Source: Mycobacterium interjectum (GTDB lineage: Bacteria; Actinomycetota; Actinomycetes; Mycobacteriales; Mycobacteriaceae). Taken from it: a stretch of DNA of 42,424 bases. Shown one piece after another: positions 13,411 through 23,762 of this stretch. The stretch lies in assembly GCA_002102225.1 (NCBI GenBank), contig LQPB01000024.1, positions 1 through 42,424 on the forward strand, given 5' to 3'. The notes beneath the pieces are model-generated. The model worked only from the letters and a program-made list of their open reading frames with translations, was not told the DNA's origin and did not search any database. The first letter of the stretch is position 1, and the number at the start of each line of letters is the position of its first letter. The position numbers were made by a program, and so were the translations under genes.

Positions 13411-16400
13411 ATGCAAAGTCGTGTCAGCCCTGTGGCGATCATCGGGATGGGGTGCCGGCTTCCCGGCGGGGTAGATTCGCCCAACGCGTTCTGGCGCGCC
13501 TTACTTCGCGGCGACGACTTGGTGACGGAGATTCCCGCCGATCGGTGGGACGTCGACGAGCACTACGACCCCGAGCGTGGGGTGCACGGTCGGTCGGTGT
13601 CGCGGTGGGGTGGCTTCATCGACGACATCGGCGGCTTTGACGCATCGTTCTTCGGCTTCGGCGAGCGCGAGGCGACCGCCATCGATCCGCAGCATCGATT
13701 GCTACTGGAGACGTCGTGGGAAGCGATCGAGCACGCGGGCATCGTTCCGGCCTCGTTAAGTGGTTCTCGCACCGGTGTTTTCGTGGGGTTGTGCCAACAG
13801 GACTACACGCTGATTACCGGCGACGCCGGTTCGCTGGAGGATGCCTACGGCTATACCTGCACTCCCTTCAGCATGGCGTCCGGCCGGATCGCCTATGGGC
13901 TGGGACTGCTGGGTCCGGCGCTGACGGTCGACACATCGTGTTCGTCGAGCCTGCTCGCCGTGCACATGGCGTGTCTGAGCCTGGACACGGGTGAAAGCGA
14001 TCTTGCGTTGGCCGGAGGCGCGATGCTGGTGTTGGACCCGCGGGTCTCTGCCTCGGCGTCGGCGCAGGGCATGCTCTCGCCGACCGGCCGCTGTCACAGT
14101 TTCGACATTGCCGCCGACGGGTTCGTCCGATCGGACGGTTGTGCGGTGGTCCTGCTCAAGCGCTTGCCCGATGCGCTCCGTGACGGTGACCGAATTCTGG
14201 CCGTCGTCCGCGGCACCGCGGCGAATCAGGACGGCCGTTCCGAGACCATCACGTCGCCGTCCTCGGATGCCCAGGCCGCGGTGTACCGGGCGGCGTTGGA
14301 AGTGGCCGGGGTGGAGCCGGCCACCGTGGGTGTGATCGAGGCGCACGGCACCGGCACCCCGGTGGGCGATCCGCTCGAATTCATAAGTCTGACCGAGGTG
14401 TACGGTGCCGACGGCAATCGCGTCGCGGTCGGATCGGCCAAAAGCAACCTAGGGCACACCGAAGCCGCGGCCGGCGCTGTCGGTCTGATCAAAGCGGTCC
14501 TCGGCCTGCAGCACGGCGTGGTGCCGCCGATGGCGCACTTCACCCAGTTGCCCGAGGCGCTACAGCAAATCGAAACCGGCTTGTTCGTGCCGCGGGAAGT
14601 CATACCCTGGCCGTACAAAGGCAAGGGGCCGCGACGGGCGGCGGTGACATCGTTCGGCATGTCGGGGACCAACGTGCACGCCGTGCTCGAGCAGGCGCCC
14701 GACGCCCGAACCGACCCGGAAGCCCCAGTGGCGCACGGGCCGTTGCTGTTTCCGCTATCGGCGACCTCCGGGGGGGCGCTGCGCCAGACGGCGCAACGAT
14801 TGGCCGAATGGCTGGACGATCACAAAGACGGGTTGGCTATCTCGGACCTGGCGTACACCTTGGCGCGACGGCGCGCACACCGGACCGTCCGCACCGCCGT
14901 CATTGCGGGCGACGCCGAGGGGCTGGCCGCGGGGTTGCGTGAAATCGCCGGCGCAGAAACCCCCTACGCTCCGGTGTCGGGTCACGGCGACCGCGGCCCG
15001 GTCTGGGTCTTCTCGGGCCAGGGATCGCAGTGGGCGGGCATGGGCGCCGACCTGCTGGCCAACGATGCGGTGTTCGCGGCGACCGTCACCCACGCCGAGC
15101 CGCTGATCGCACGGGAGTCCGGATTCTCAGTGCGCGAGGCGATGTCGGCCCCCGAAGTCGTCACTGACATCGACCGGGTGCAACCGACGCTTTTCATTTT
15201 CCAGGTCGCCCTGGCCACCGCCATGCGCGCCTACGGCGTACAGCCCGGCGCCGTGATCGGGCATTCCCTTGGCGAGATCTCGGCCGCCGTCGTCGCCGGG
15301 GCGCTCTCGCTGCAGGACGGTGTCAAGGTGGTCTGCCGGCGTTCGAAGTTGATGTCGCGAATCGCGGGTGCGGGAGCGATGGCTTCGGTGGAGCTGCCGG
15401 CCCAGCAGGTGCGGCAGGAGCTGGCCGCCCGCGGAGTGAGCGACGTCGAAGTGTCGGTGATCGCGTCACCGAACTCCACGGTGGTGGGCGGAGCGACCCA
15501 AGCGGTGCGCGACCTGGTAGCCGAATGGGAGGGCCGTGAGGTCATGGCCCGCGAGGTGGCGGTGGACGTCGCGTCGCACTCGTCGCAGGTCGATCCGATT
15601 CTTGACGAACTGGCCGACCAGCTTGCAGACCTCACCCCGACGACGCCGAATGTGTCGTATTACTCTGCGACGCTTGATGATCCACGGATCATCCCGGCTT
15701 TCGACGCCAGCTACTGGGTGAACAACCTCCGGCAGTCGGTGAAGTTCGCCGCCGCGGTGCAGGCCGCCCTGGACGACGGCCACCGGGTGTTCGGCGAGCC
15801 CTCGCCGCACCCGCTGCTGATCCGTGCGGTGGAACAAACCGCCGGCGCCGCCGACATCGCGGTGCAGGCAGTCCCGGCCATGCGCCGCGAACAGCCGATG
15901 CCTTTCGGCGTGCTCGGCTCCGTGGCGGATCTGTACGGTGCCGGCGCCGCGATCGACTTCCCGGTACCGTATCCGCGCGGTCGCCTGGTGGATGCCCCGC
16001 TGCCGACGTGGACCCGTCAGCGGCTGCTCCTCGAGACCGACGAGCCGGGGGCGGGGTCGCACGGCAAGTCGACGGTTACCGTGCACCCACTGCTCGGCGC
16101 GCACGTGCAGTTGCCGGAAGAGCCGGAACGCCACGCCTGGCAGGGGGAGATCGGCACCGCGGCGCTGCCCTGGCTGGCCGATCACCGGGTGAACGGGGTT
16201 GCCGTCTTTCCGGGGGCCGCCTTCTGCGAAATGGCACTGGCGTCCGCCGAAATGGTTATGGGTCCGAATTCCGACGTGTGCGATGTTCGCCTCGAGCAGA
16301 TGCTGCTACTCGACGAGGAGACTGTGGTGAGCACGGTGGCCTCCGTTGAGGGCGACGGCGTGGTCGATCTCGTGGTGCAGACCGAGCGCGAGGGTGAGCG

Positions 16401-19400
16401 CACGCGGCGAGGCGGCGCTGTGCTCCGCGCGGCCGACGATCAGGAGCCACCGCAGCGCGACATCGCCGCCCTGCTGGCCACCCACCCGCAGCCGACGGAG
16501 GGCGCCGCGCTGCGGCAGTCGTTCGCCGAGCGCGGCGTCGAATACGGGCCTGCCTTCGGTGGTTTGGTGTCGGCACGCACCGCCGCAACAAAAAGCCGCA
16601 GTGTCGTTGCAGAGGTGCGGCTGCCCAGCGCAGTTCGGGGTCAACCGACGGGCTACTGCGTTCATCCCGCGTTACTGGATGCTTGCTTTCAGTCGGTGCT
16701 GGCACACCCGGCCGTGCAGGGCGCCTCCGAGGGGAGGGGATTGGTGCCGCTGAGTGTGCGGCGGCTGCGTCGATACGCTTCGACGCGTGCCGCGCGGTAT
16801 TGCCACCTGCGGGTCACATCAGTCAGCGGGTCAGCGGTCGAGGTCGATCTGGATCTGCTGGCCGAAGACGGCGCGGTCCTGCTGGTCGTGCAGGGCCTGC
16901 GTATGGCTATCAGCGGCGGCGCCGCCGACCAGCTGATGACCGAGCGGCTCCTGACCATCGACTGGCAGCCGCAGGCGCTGCCACCAGTGCCCGAGCGGGC
17001 ATTCGGGAGGTGGCTGCTGGTCGACACCGCCGATGCCGATCCACTGACATCGCGGCTCGCGGATGCGCTGAAAGTGTCTGGTGCGCAATGTGAGACCCTG
17101 ATCTGGCCAGAGTCGACCGATCGAGTGGCCAACGCCGAACAGCTCGGTGCCGAGGTGCATAGCGGCCTAGAAGGTTTGGTGATCGTCTGCCCGCCACCGG
17201 CCGGCGATTTGGACGAGCAAGGGCTATTGCGAGGCCGCGAACAGGTGCGCCACCTAGTGCGCATGACTCGCGAATTGCCGGAACTCTCGGCTCAGCCGCC
17301 CCGGCTGTACGTGGTCACCAGGCAAGCCCAGATCGTGTTGCCCGATGACCAGCCCAACCTGGTGCAGGCCGGACTGCGCGGCCTGCTGCGGGTGATCGGC
17401 GCGGAGAACCCACAGCTGCGGCCCACCCAGATCGACCTGCGGGAAGATGCTGACGCCGAGCAGGTGGCGCACGAATTGCTGACTTCTTCGCAGGAAGACG
17501 AGACCGCCTGGCGGGGTGGGCAGTGGTACACGGCGCGGCTCCGCTGCACGCCGCTGGGCGCCGACGAACGGCGGGTCGCCACGGTGCAGCACGAGTCCGA
17601 GCGGATGCGCATGACGGTGCGTCATCCCGGTGACCTGCAGACGCTGGAATGCGTTGCCCTGGACCGAAAGCCGCCGGGGCCGGGCGAGGTCGAGATCGCG
17701 GTCAACGCGTCCAGCATCAACTTCGCCGATGTCCTTGCGGCCCTGGGGCGTTACCCCGATCTCGAAGGTCGGCCGCATCAACTGGGATTCGACCTGGGCG
17801 GCGTGGTGGCGCGCGTCGGCGCCGACGTGACCGACCACCGGGTCGGCGACTGGGTGGGCGGCTTCTCCGGGTACGCCAACGGCAGCTGGAGCACGTTCGT
17901 CACCTGCGACGCCAGGCTGGTCGCCACCCTGCCGCACGGCCTCACCGCCGGGCTGGCCGCCGCGGCGGCAACCGCGTACGGCACCGCGTGGTACGGACTG
18001 TGCGACCTGGCCAGGATCTCGGCCGAAGACAAGGTGCTGATTCACTCCGGCACCGGCGGTGTCGGTCAGGCCGCGATAGGCATCGCCCGGATGGTGGGGG
18101 CCGAGATCTTCGCCACCGCTGGCAGCCCGGAGCGACGGGCAATGCTGCGGGACATGGGCATTGAACATGTGTACGACTCGCGCGGCATGGACTTCGCCGA
18201 GCGGATCCCTCGCGACACCGACGGCCGCGGCGTCGACATCGTGCTGAACTCGCTGACCGGAGCGGCGCAGCGCGCCGGGCTGGACCTACTGGCCTACAGC
18301 GGGCGCTTCGTCGAGATCGGCAAGCGCGACATCTACGCCGATACCCGGCTGGGTCTCTTACCGTTCCGGCGCAACCTCACGTTCCATGCCGTCGATCTGG
18401 CGCTGCTGTCAAAGACCCACCCGCAGCGATTGCAGAGGCTGCTGCAGACGGTGTACGAGCGGATCGCGGACGGTCACCTGCCGATGCCGGCCTGCACGGA
18501 ATACCCGCTGTCGCAAGCCGCTACCGCGATCCGGGTTATGAGCGGCGCCGAGCACACCGGCAAGCTTGTACTCACCGTGCCCCGTACCGGTGAGACCCTG
18601 GCGGCGGTGGCGCCCGAGCATGCTCCAGTGTTTCGCAACGACGGCGCCTATATCGTTACAGGTGGCCTCGGCGGTCTCGGGCTGTTTTTGGCCGGTGAGA
18701 TGGCCAAGGCGGGCTGCGGGCGGATCGTGCTGACGGCCCGTTCCAACCCAACGCCGCGAACCCGACAGGCCATCGAACGGCTCTGGGCGACTGGAGCCGA
18801 CATCGTCGTGAAGTGCGGCAACATCGCCGAGGCCGACACTGCGGCTCAAGTCGTGGCCGCGGCCACCGCCACCGGGCTTCCGCTGCGCGGGGTCCTGCAC
18901 GCCGCCGCGGTGGTCGAGGACGCGACCCTGGCCAACATCACCGACGAGCTGATCGATCGGGACTGGGCGCCAAAGGTATACGGCGTGTGGAACCTGCACC
19001 AGGCGACCGCGGACCAGCCGCTGGATTGGTTCTGCTCCTTCTCCTCGGTAGCCGCGCTATTCGGCTCGGCCGGTCAGGGGGCCTACGCCGCGGCCTGCAG
19101 CTGGCTGGACGCCTTCACCCACTGGCGTCGCAGCCAAGGTCTTCCCTCCAGCTCGATCGCCTGGGGTGCGTGGGGCGAAATCGGCCGGGCGGCATTCATG
19201 GCGGCGAGCGGACGGACCACGATGATCACCCCGGAAGAGGGCGCTCAGGCGTTCGAGACTTTGCTGCGTTACGACCGGGGCTACACCGGCTACGTTCCGA
19301 CCACCGGTGCGCCATGGCTCGCGTCGCTCGTTGCGCGCAGCTCGTTCGCCGAGGCTTTCCGGACGGCCGGAGACCGACACGCGGCCGAAAGCTTTACGCT

Positions 19401-19752
19401 GCGTGCGGAACTGCTGACTCTGTCGCAGGATGAATGGCCGGTCCGGCTTCGGCGCCTGATAGCCGAGCAGACCGGCCTGATTTTGCGGCGTGCGATCGAC
19501 CCCGACCGCCCGTTCGCCGACCATGGCCTGGACTCGCTGGGCAACCTCGAACTGCGGACCCGCATCGAAGCTGAAACCGGACTGCGAATCACCCCCAAGA
19601 CCATCGCAACCTACAACTCCGCTCGTGCCTTGGGTCTGCACCTATCAGAAACGCTCGCCTCCGACCTGTCCGCGACCCAATCCGGTGGACCGCCCTACGG
19701 CAAACCAGAGTCGCTCATCGGTGGGTCCTCGAATGTCGGTGGTGGGAAGTGA
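13411..19752 (+). CDS. mas: Mycocerosic acid synthase-type iterative polyketide synthase
   Basis: A 2113-residue type I polyketide synthase, close to the size of M. tuberculosis Mas and alike along its whole length. Domain order is KS (Cys177 in DTSCSSS), AT (Ser619 in GHSLG), DH (His925 in [10 protein letters not shown]), ER (GTGGVGQAA, about 1548), KR (GGLGGLG, about 1750) and ACP (Ser2042 in LDSLGN). The AT has VASH, the methylmalonyl-type signature. Mas elongates fatty acyl primers with methylmalonyl-CoA and NADPH to multimethyl-branched mycocerosic acids, which PapA5 transfers to phthiocerol. The frame opens with TTG 13402, but ATG 13411 has GAGGCGAGG at the right spacing. The KR active-site region reads YAAAC where Asn is usual at the last position. 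The stop overlaps a TetR gene (GTGA). A related Mas-like PKS making other methyl-branched acids is the main alternative. Confidence 0.9.
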   Translation: MQSRVSPVAIIGMGCRLPGGVDSPNAFWRALLRGDDLVTEIPADRWDVDEHYDPERGVHGRSVSRWGGFIDDIGGFDASFFGFGEREATAIDPQHRLLLETSWEAIEHAGIVPASLSGSRTGVFVGLCQQDYTLITGDAGSLEDAYGYTCTPFSMASGRIAYGLGLLGPALTVDTSCSSSLLAVHMACLSLDTGESDLALAGGAMLVLDPRVSASASAQGMLSPTGRCHSFDIAADGFVRSDGCAVVLLKRLPDALRDGDRILAVVRGTAANQDGRSETITSPSSDAQAAVYRAALEVAGVEPATVGVIEAHGTGTPVGDPLEFISLTEVYGADGNRVAVGSAKSNLGHTEAAAGAVGLIKAVLGLQHGVVPPMAHFTQLPEALQQIETGLFVPREVIPWPYKGKGPRRAAVTSFGMSGTNVHAVLEQAPDARTDPEAPVAHGPLLFPLSATSGGALRQTAQRLAEWLDDHKDGLAISDLAYTLARRRAHRTVRTAVIAGDAEGLAAGLREIAGAETPYAPVSGHGDRGPVWVFSGQGSQWAGMGADLLANDAVFAATVTHAEPLIARESGFSVREAMSAPEVVTDIDRVQPTLFIFQVALATAMRAYGVQPGAVIGHSLGEISAAVVAGALSLQDGVKVVCRRSKLMSRIAGAGAMASVELPAQQVRQELAARGVSDVEVSVIASPNSTVVGGATQAVRDLVAEWEGREVMAREVAVDVASHSSQVDPILDELADQLADLTPTTPNVSYYSATLDDPRIIPAFDASYWVNNLRQSVKFAAAVQAALDDGHRVFGEPSPHPLLIRAVEQTAGAADIAVQAVPAMRREQPMPFGVLGSVADLYGAGAAIDFPVPYPRGRLVDAPLPTWTRQRLLLETDEPGAGSHGKSTVTVHPLLGAHVQLPEEPERHAWQGEIGTAALPWLADHRVNGVAVFPGAAFCEMALASAEMVMGPNSDVCDVRLEQMLLLDEETVVSTVASVEGDGVVDLVVQTEREGERTRRGGAVLRAADDQEPPQRDIAALLATHPQPTEGAALRQSFAERGVEYGPAFGGLVSARTAATKSRSVVAEVRLPSAVRGQPTGYCVHPALLDACFQSVLAHPAVQGASEGRGLVPLSVRRLRRYASTRAARYCHLRVTSVSGSAVEVDLDLLAEDGAVLLVVQGLRMAISGGAADQLMTERLLTIDWQPQALPPVPERAFGRWLLVDTADADPLTSRLADALKVSGAQCETLIWPESTDRVANAEQLGAEVHSGLEGLVIVCPPPAGDLDEQGLLRGREQVRHLVRMTRELPELSAQPPRLYVVTRQAQIVLPDDQPNLVQAGLRGLLRVIGAENPQLRPTQIDLREDADAEQVAHELLTSSQEDETAWRGGQWYTARLRCTPLGADERRVATVQHESERMRMTVRHPGDLQTLECVALDRKPPGPGEVEIAVNASSINFADVLAALGRYPDLEGRPHQLGFDLGGVVARVGADVTDHRVGDWVGGFSGYANGSWSTFVTCDARLVATLPHGLTAGLAAAAATAYGTAWYGLCDLARISAEDKVLIHSGTGGVGQAAIGIARMVGAEIFATAGSPERRAMLRDMGIEHVYDSRGMDFAERIPRDTDGRGVDIVLNSLTGAAQRAGLDLLAYSGRFVEIGKRDIYADTRLGLLPFRRNLTFHAVDLALLSKTHPQRLQRLLQTVYERIADGHLPMPACTEYPLSQAATAIRVMSGAEHTGKLVLTVPRTGETLAAVAPEHAPVFRNDGAYIVTGGLGGLGLFLAGEMAKAGCGRIVLTARSNPTPRTRQAIERLWATGADIVVKCGNIAEADTAAQVVAAATATGLPLRGVLHAAAVVEDATLANITDELIDRDWAPKVYGVWNLHQATADQPLDWFCSFSSVAALFGSAGQGAYAAACSWLDAFTHWRRSQGLPSSSIAWGAWGEIGRAAFMAASGRTTMITPEEGAQAFETLLRYDRGYTGYVPTTGAPWLASLVARSSFAEAFRTAGDRHAAESFTLRAELLTLSQDEWPVRLRRLIAEQTGLILRRAIDPDRPFADHGLDSLGNLELRTRIEAETGLRITPKTIATYNSARALGLHLSETLASDLSATQSGGPPYGKPESLIGGSSNVGGGK

Positions 19753-20366
19753 AACGACGCCGGCTGGAGCCGCAGCAGCGACGCGAACAGCTGATCGACA
19801 CGGGAGCGGCGATGTTTGCGGAAATGCCATACGAAGACGTCCAGATGGACGACATCGCTGCCCGCGCGCATGTCTCGAGAGCGACGCTGTATCACTACTT
19901 TCCGTGCAAGCGAGACTTATACGCGGCGATATTCCGGCGTGCTAGTAGTCGCATGCTGGCACACATGAGCGATGATCCGCAGCTGTCGCTCGCAGAGCAG
20001 CTGGCCACCGGACTCGAGGCCCATATCCAATCGTTTGTCGATCGCCCCTTTGAAGCCGTCACGATCAACCGCGGCGTTTGGTCAGATGACCCGGCAGTCC
20101 AGGCGATCGTCGCGGAAGAACTCAACGTTGTGGGTCAACGGCTGATCGATCAACTCGTCGAGGACGGATGTCTGCGCGAGGCCGCCGAGATCGCCGTAGA
20201 GGCGTGGTTGGCGTTCGTCCGCGCAGCCTGCGTGAAATGGATTGAGTCGAAGAATATCTCGCGCGCCGATCTCACCGAAATGTGTCTACGCGCATTCGAC
20301 TGCGCTCTGGGGAGCCGCTTGCGTGGCCGGATATATTCGGGATACGCAACCGAACCCACTCGGTAA
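19749..20366 (+). CDS. TetR/AcrR-family regulator translationally coupled to mas
   Basis: A 205-residue TetR-type regulator. The HTH is classic: [20 protein letters not shown], then [20 protein letters not shown] followed by CKRDLY. The GTG start overlaps the mas stop codon (GTGA, 19749-19752), so it is translated from the mas message, probably by re-initiation. The C-terminal domain is helical ([20 protein letters not shown]) with no ligand signature; similar domains often bind acyl-CoA-like molecules. Its place inside the DIM locus suggests local control of lipid synthesis, possibly feedback. As I recall, the M. tuberculosis locus has no regulator here. The target site is not identifiable from the window. 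Confidence 0.88.
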   Translation: MKRRRLEPQQRREQLIDTGAAMFAEMPYEDVQMDDIAARAHVSRATLYHYFPCKRDLYAAIFRRASSRMLAHMSDDPQLSLAEQLATGLEAHIQSFVDRPFEAVTINRGVWSDDPAVQAIVAEELNVVGQRLIDQLVEDGCLREAAEIAVEAWLAFVRAACVKWIESKNISRADLTEMCLRAFDCALGSRLRGRIYSGYATEPTR

Positions 20367-20373
20367 TTTTTGG

Positions 20374-20388
20374 CTCGTCGCTGACGAG
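20374..20388. terminator. Hairpin in the 28-bp gap between convergent genes
   Basis: CTCGTC (20374-20379), a 3-base GCT loop and GACGAG (20383-20388) form a perfect 6-bp stem between the TetR stop (20366) and the enoyl reductase stop (20395). A T-run at 20367-20371 precedes it on the plus strand. Because the two operons converge here, a bidirectional terminator is plausible. Confidence 0.4.
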
Positions 20389-20394
20389 GATTGC

Positions 20395-21657
20395 TCACTG
20401 CCGGGCACGGATTCGTTCGGCCGCCATGGACACCCCTGCGGCCGGGAGACGGGCCAACAGCACGTCGCCCATCGCCGCCGCGGGCGTGAGCACCCCCCGC
20501 AACGGGGAGAGGCGGTCGCGATCCAGTGCCAATGCGAGACCGCTCTCGCCCAGCAGCATCGACGTGCCCTGGTAAGCGTCGCAGTTCTGCGCAAACGTCG
20601 CCACGTAGCGCGCGCCGGCAGTCGTGGTGGTATACGTCTCGACGGTGTAGTGGCCGCGCCTGCGGGCGGCGTCGCTCGGACCGGAGCCCGGCTTGGGCAT
20701 GATGCGCCCCACGACTGACCGGGGCAATCGCCGCAAGTGCTTGTTGCCCAGACTGAAGCCGAACGCCAAGGCACCCGTCATCGCCGCAGCGGTGATCGGT
20801 GCTGCGAGCGACTTTCCGAGGCTCATGGTTTCCGAGTAGCGAAACTGCCTGCCGTAGGACCAGCCCTGCAATGCGTTGCTGCGACGCACTATGCGCGTGT
20901 TATACGGGGCCATCACAAATCCGCCGATCCCGAAACCCGCAAGGTCCGGCGCGACCTCGCGGCCCCGACGTCGCTGGAAGTCCGGTTGCGGACCGAGTTC
21001 TGGTTCGCTGGCGCGGTCGGTGGTCAGCGTGTAGGGGTCGTTGAGGATCCGGTGGGTTTGCGCGTCGGCCGAGGCGCTGCGCATCGCTTCGAGTAGCGAA
21101 GCGATGGTGCCGCCGGAAGCGGCGGATTGGCGAAAGGAGCGCAGCACCATCGTCGTGCGGCCGAGTTCACCCGCACCGTCCTCGACGACTTGGCGGTGGA
21201 GCTGATAGACATTGAGATCCGAAGGGATTGAATCGAATCCGCAGGAGAGCACGATCCGCGCACCGGTGTCGACAGCCCATTGGTGGTAGTGGTCGATGCT
21301 GGCCCGGCCGAACACCAGCTCTCCGGTCAGGTCGGCGTAGTCCGTTCCGGCCGCGGCGCAGGCCGCGACCAGCGGCAGGCCGTACCGCGTGTAGGGGCCC
21401 ACGGTCGTCAGCACCACCCGGGCCCGGGCGGCCATCGCTGCCAGCGTCGATGGTCGCGACGCGTCGGCGACGATCAGCGGCCAATCCTGCGCGGTTGGGC
21501 CGAGCTGCTGCCGCACGCCCAACAGGCGGTCGCCGCAGCGACCGGCCAGCGCGATCCGCGCTCGCGACCCCGCGTGCGCGAGGTATTGGGCCGTCAACGC
21601 GCCGGAAAAGCCACTGGCACCGTACAAAACGATGTCGAACTCGCGCTCGGCTGTCAC
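20395..21657 (-). CDS. Trans-acting enoyl reductase (Rv2953-type)
   Basis: A 420-residue protein of the saccharopine dehydrogenase-like fold. The NAD(P)-binding Rossmann motif is at the very start (FDIVLYGASGFSG, residues 7-19). Then come AGRCGDRL, VVLTTVGPYTRYG, CGFDSIPSDLNVYQLH and a C-terminal part with LAFGFSLGNK. In M. tuberculosis this enzyme reduces the double bond left by PpsD, which has DH and KR but no ER, and is needed for phthiocerol and phenolphthiocerol. Here it is the last gene of the pps operon: GTG 21657 overlaps the papA5 stop (GTGA, 21654-21657). The frame is open for another 237 bases upstream, but that part is an antisense-like shadow of papA5. Function is inferred from family and from its fit with the ER-less PpsD. 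Confidence 0.9.
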   Translation of the reverse strand: MTAEREFDIVLYGASGFSGALTAQYLAHAGSRARIALAGRCGDRLLGVRQQLGPTAQDWPLIVADASRPSTLAAMAARARVVLTTVGPYTRYGLPLVAACAAAGTDYADLTGELVFGRASIDHYHQWAVDTGARIVLSCGFDSIPSDLNVYQLHRQVVEDGAGELGRTTMVLRSFRQSAASGGTIASLLEAMRSASADAQTHRILNDPYTLTTDRASEPELGPQPDFQRRRGREVAPDLAGFGIGGFVMAPYNTRIVRRSNALQGWSYGRQFRYSETMSLGKSLAAPITAAAMTGALAFGFSLGNKHLRRLPRSVVGRIMPKPGSGPSDAARRRGHYTVETYTTTTAGARYVATFAQNCDAYQGTSMLLGESGLALALDRDRLSPLRGVLTPAAAMGDVLLARLPAAGVSMAAERIRARQ

Positions 21658-22919
21658 TCCATGGCCCAGCTGTCCTCGGCGGGCAGGGAGCACAGCAGCG
21701 AACGTATCGCCTCTAACGACTTTTCCCGCCCCGGCAGATGTGCATGGTGCTCGATGAACAGCAGGCCCGCAAAGGTCCCGCAACTGTAGAGATCGACCGG
21801 CGCGCGGGTGGGGAAGTGCAATTCGCTGTGGAAGTCCGCCACCTCCAAGCCCGGCGGCGTGTTCAGGCCGGGGATCGTGCCGGTGTCTGTGCACAGCACA
21901 AACGGGGGCAGCCCGGGCGGAGTTCCTTCGTATTGCAGGTTGAAGTGCAGCGTGGACTGCTGAATCACGCCGTCGGACAAGTCAGCTCGAAAAGCGTCGA
22001 CGATACCGCGGGCCACATCGACGAGCTCGGTGTCGGGCCCGATCTCGGCAAGATAAATTGCCACCCCCAACGGCAGCGTGCTGCCGGTCAGGCTTGCCGG
22101 GGGCGACAGGATGTATCGCAAGTCGACCGGATAAACGTATGGGATCGGGATGTGCGGCGTGTTGCGAAGGTCCCACTCGGCCAGCAGGATGGCCGCCGCC
22201 ACCACGGAGTTCAGGCTGAGCTGATTGGCACGCCCAAACTCCACTAGGTCGGACGTCTCCTGCTCGGTGAACCGGATGCGGGCCACCGGAATGGGTTGGA
22301 TGGCATCATGGTTCGACGCCATGGGCGGCGTCTGGACCGCCTGCAGGTCGTAGGCGAACGCCGCCGGGTAGAGCCGCTCGAGTCCGGACCGCCGCTGTTT
22401 TTCGATTCCGCGCTGCTCAAGCAACGCCTCCAGCGGTTCGGGTGCGGGTTGCGGTATCCCCGGTCCAGGGTCGCCGGTTTCCACCACGTTGGTGTAAAGG
22501 GTGAAAAGCTCCTCGAGAAGACCGAACGCGTGGTGGGCGTCGGCCAGGCTGTGGTGGGTATACAGCGTCAGTGCGCCGCCCCCTTCAGTGCGTTCCAACC
22601 GCAGATTCATCAGAGAATGGCTTTGATCCAGTAGCAATCCGGCGGGTGTCGAAATGGCATTGGAATCGGCGCCGTCGTCGACCACCCAAAGACCTTGGTG
22701 CAGGACGTCTTCGGCCACGATCTGGTAGCGGCCGTCGTCGGCCTTCTCGAGGCGGCCGGTGAAAATCGGATGGGTCTCCAGGAGCGCGTCGAAGGCGTCC
22801 GACATCGCGTCGACGTCGATGGCGCCTTTGAGGTGCGCCGTGAACGCGAAATAGGTCTCGTTGACTGCGAATACTTCCTCGCTGCGGGCCAGTTTTCGGA
22901 TGACCGATCCGGGAAACAC
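21654..22919 (-). CDS. papA5: Phthiocerol/phthiodiolone dimycocerosyl transferase
   Basis: A 421-residue acyltransferase of the condensation-domain superfamily, aligning along its length with M. tuberculosis PapA5 (MFPGSVIRKL, FDALLETHP, IPIPYVYPVDLR, EGTPPGLPP, LDLYSC-like region and KSLEAIRSLLC). It moves mycocerosyl chains from Mas to the two hydroxyls of phthiocerol. The catalytic motif, normally HHxxxDG, reads HHSLADA (122-128): His123 and Asp127 are kept, but the Gly is Ala. The GTG start has AAGGAG just upstream, in the 15-bp gap after drrC. It is followed by the enoyl reductase with a 4-base overlap. In M. tuberculosis mas follows papA5 convergently; here the enoyl reductase and a TetR gene sit between them. 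Confidence 0.93.
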   Translation of the reverse strand: MFPGSVIRKLARSEEVFAVNETYFAFTAHLKGAIDVDAMSDAFDALLETHPIFTGRLEKADDGRYQIVAEDVLHQGLWVVDDGADSNAISTPAGLLLDQSHSLMNLRLERTEGGGALTLYTHHSLADAHHAFGLLEELFTLYTNVVETGDPGPGIPQPAPEPLEALLEQRGIEKQRRSGLERLYPAAFAYDLQAVQTPPMASNHDAIQPIPVARIRFTEQETSDLVEFGRANQLSLNSVVAAAILLAEWDLRNTPHIPIPYVYPVDLRYILSPPASLTGSTLPLGVAIYLAEIGPDTELVDVARGIVDAFRADLSDGVIQQSTLHFNLQYEGTPPGLPPFVLCTDTGTIPGLNTPPGLEVADFHSELHFPTRAPVDLYSCGTFAGLLFIEHHAHLPGREKSLEAIRSLLCSLPAEDSWAME

Positions 22920-22934
22920 CTAGGACTCCTTAGT

Positions 22935-23762
22935 TCAGTGCGTGCTGGCGCGCCGATAGCCGATCAGCGTCGGGCCGATGCATACGGCGGTGATGCCGGT
23001 GGCCCACAGCAGCGTTGCGAGCATGGGCCATCGCACCGGGCCGCCCAGCGACAATCCGCGCATCGCTTCGATCGCGTAGCTCATCGGCTGGTGTGCGACC
23101 ACTGGCTGTATCCACTTCGGAAATTGGTCTACCGGCAGAAACCCGGTCGAGAAGACGACGGCGAGCAGGTGAACGAGTGTAACCGCCTCGAGCAGGAAAT
23201 TTTTTGCGGCGTGCAACGCCACCATTGTGATGAGGGTTGCGTAGGACAGCCCGAAAATGACCGGAACGATCAGCCATGCCAGAATGGCCAGCAAGCCCTG
23301 GTGGAAGCGGAACCCGAGCATCATTCCGACGGCAACCAACACCGCCGTGGTGATCGTGATCCGAACCGCCTCGGCGACGACCCGCGAACAAACACCCGAC
23401 GCGCGGTGCACGGGCAGCACCCACAACCGGCGCAGCAGGCCGTCGTCTCGCTCCCCGATGAGGCCGATCGCCCCGATCGCCGATCCGTTGATCGCGGCGG
23501 CGAGGGCGTTCATCGGAACCGTGCCGTACAGCGCGCTGTGCCCGGTGACTTGTGAAACCATATGGCCCAAAACAATATTCACAGTCAGCAGGAACAGGAC
23601 GGGCAACACCAGCACTTCGACCATCGCGGTGAGGTCGCGCCCCCACCGCAGAAGTATCCGTCGCGTCTGCACCAGGGTCTGTGGGACCAGAACCCGTGCG
23701 GAATTCTCGTAGCACCGCCGGTCAACGCCGTGGTCGGTGGTCTTTTCGTCAACCAGGGTCAT
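22935..23762 (-). CDS. drrC: ABC-2 type DIM exporter permease
   Basis: A 275-residue integral membrane permease with about six hydrophobic segments, aligned with M. tuberculosis DrrC (LWVLPVHRASG, GFRFHQGLLAILAW, FPKWIQPVVAHQPMSYAIEA and the terminal IGYRRASTH). With DrrA and DrrB it forms the ABC transporter required, together with MmpL7, to locate DIM in the envelope. ATG 23762 is chosen because it overlaps the drrB stop (ATGA, 23759-23762) and begins a normal cytoplasmic N-terminus; the frame runs about 90 bases further upstream without support. Confidence 0.9.
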   Translation of the reverse strand: MTLVDEKTTDHGVDRRCYENSARVLVPQTLVQTRRILLRWGRDLTAMVEVLVLPVLFLLTVNIVLGHMVSQVTGHSALYGTVPMNALAAAINGSAIGAIGLIGERDDGLLRRLWVLPVHRASGVCSRVVAEAVRITITTAVLVAVGMMLGFRFHQGLLAILAWLIVPVIFGLSYATLITMVALHAAKNFLLEAVTLVHLLAVVFSTGFLPVDQFPKWIQPVVAHQPMSYAIEAMRGLSLGGPVRWPMLATLLWATGITAVCIGPTLIGYRRASTH

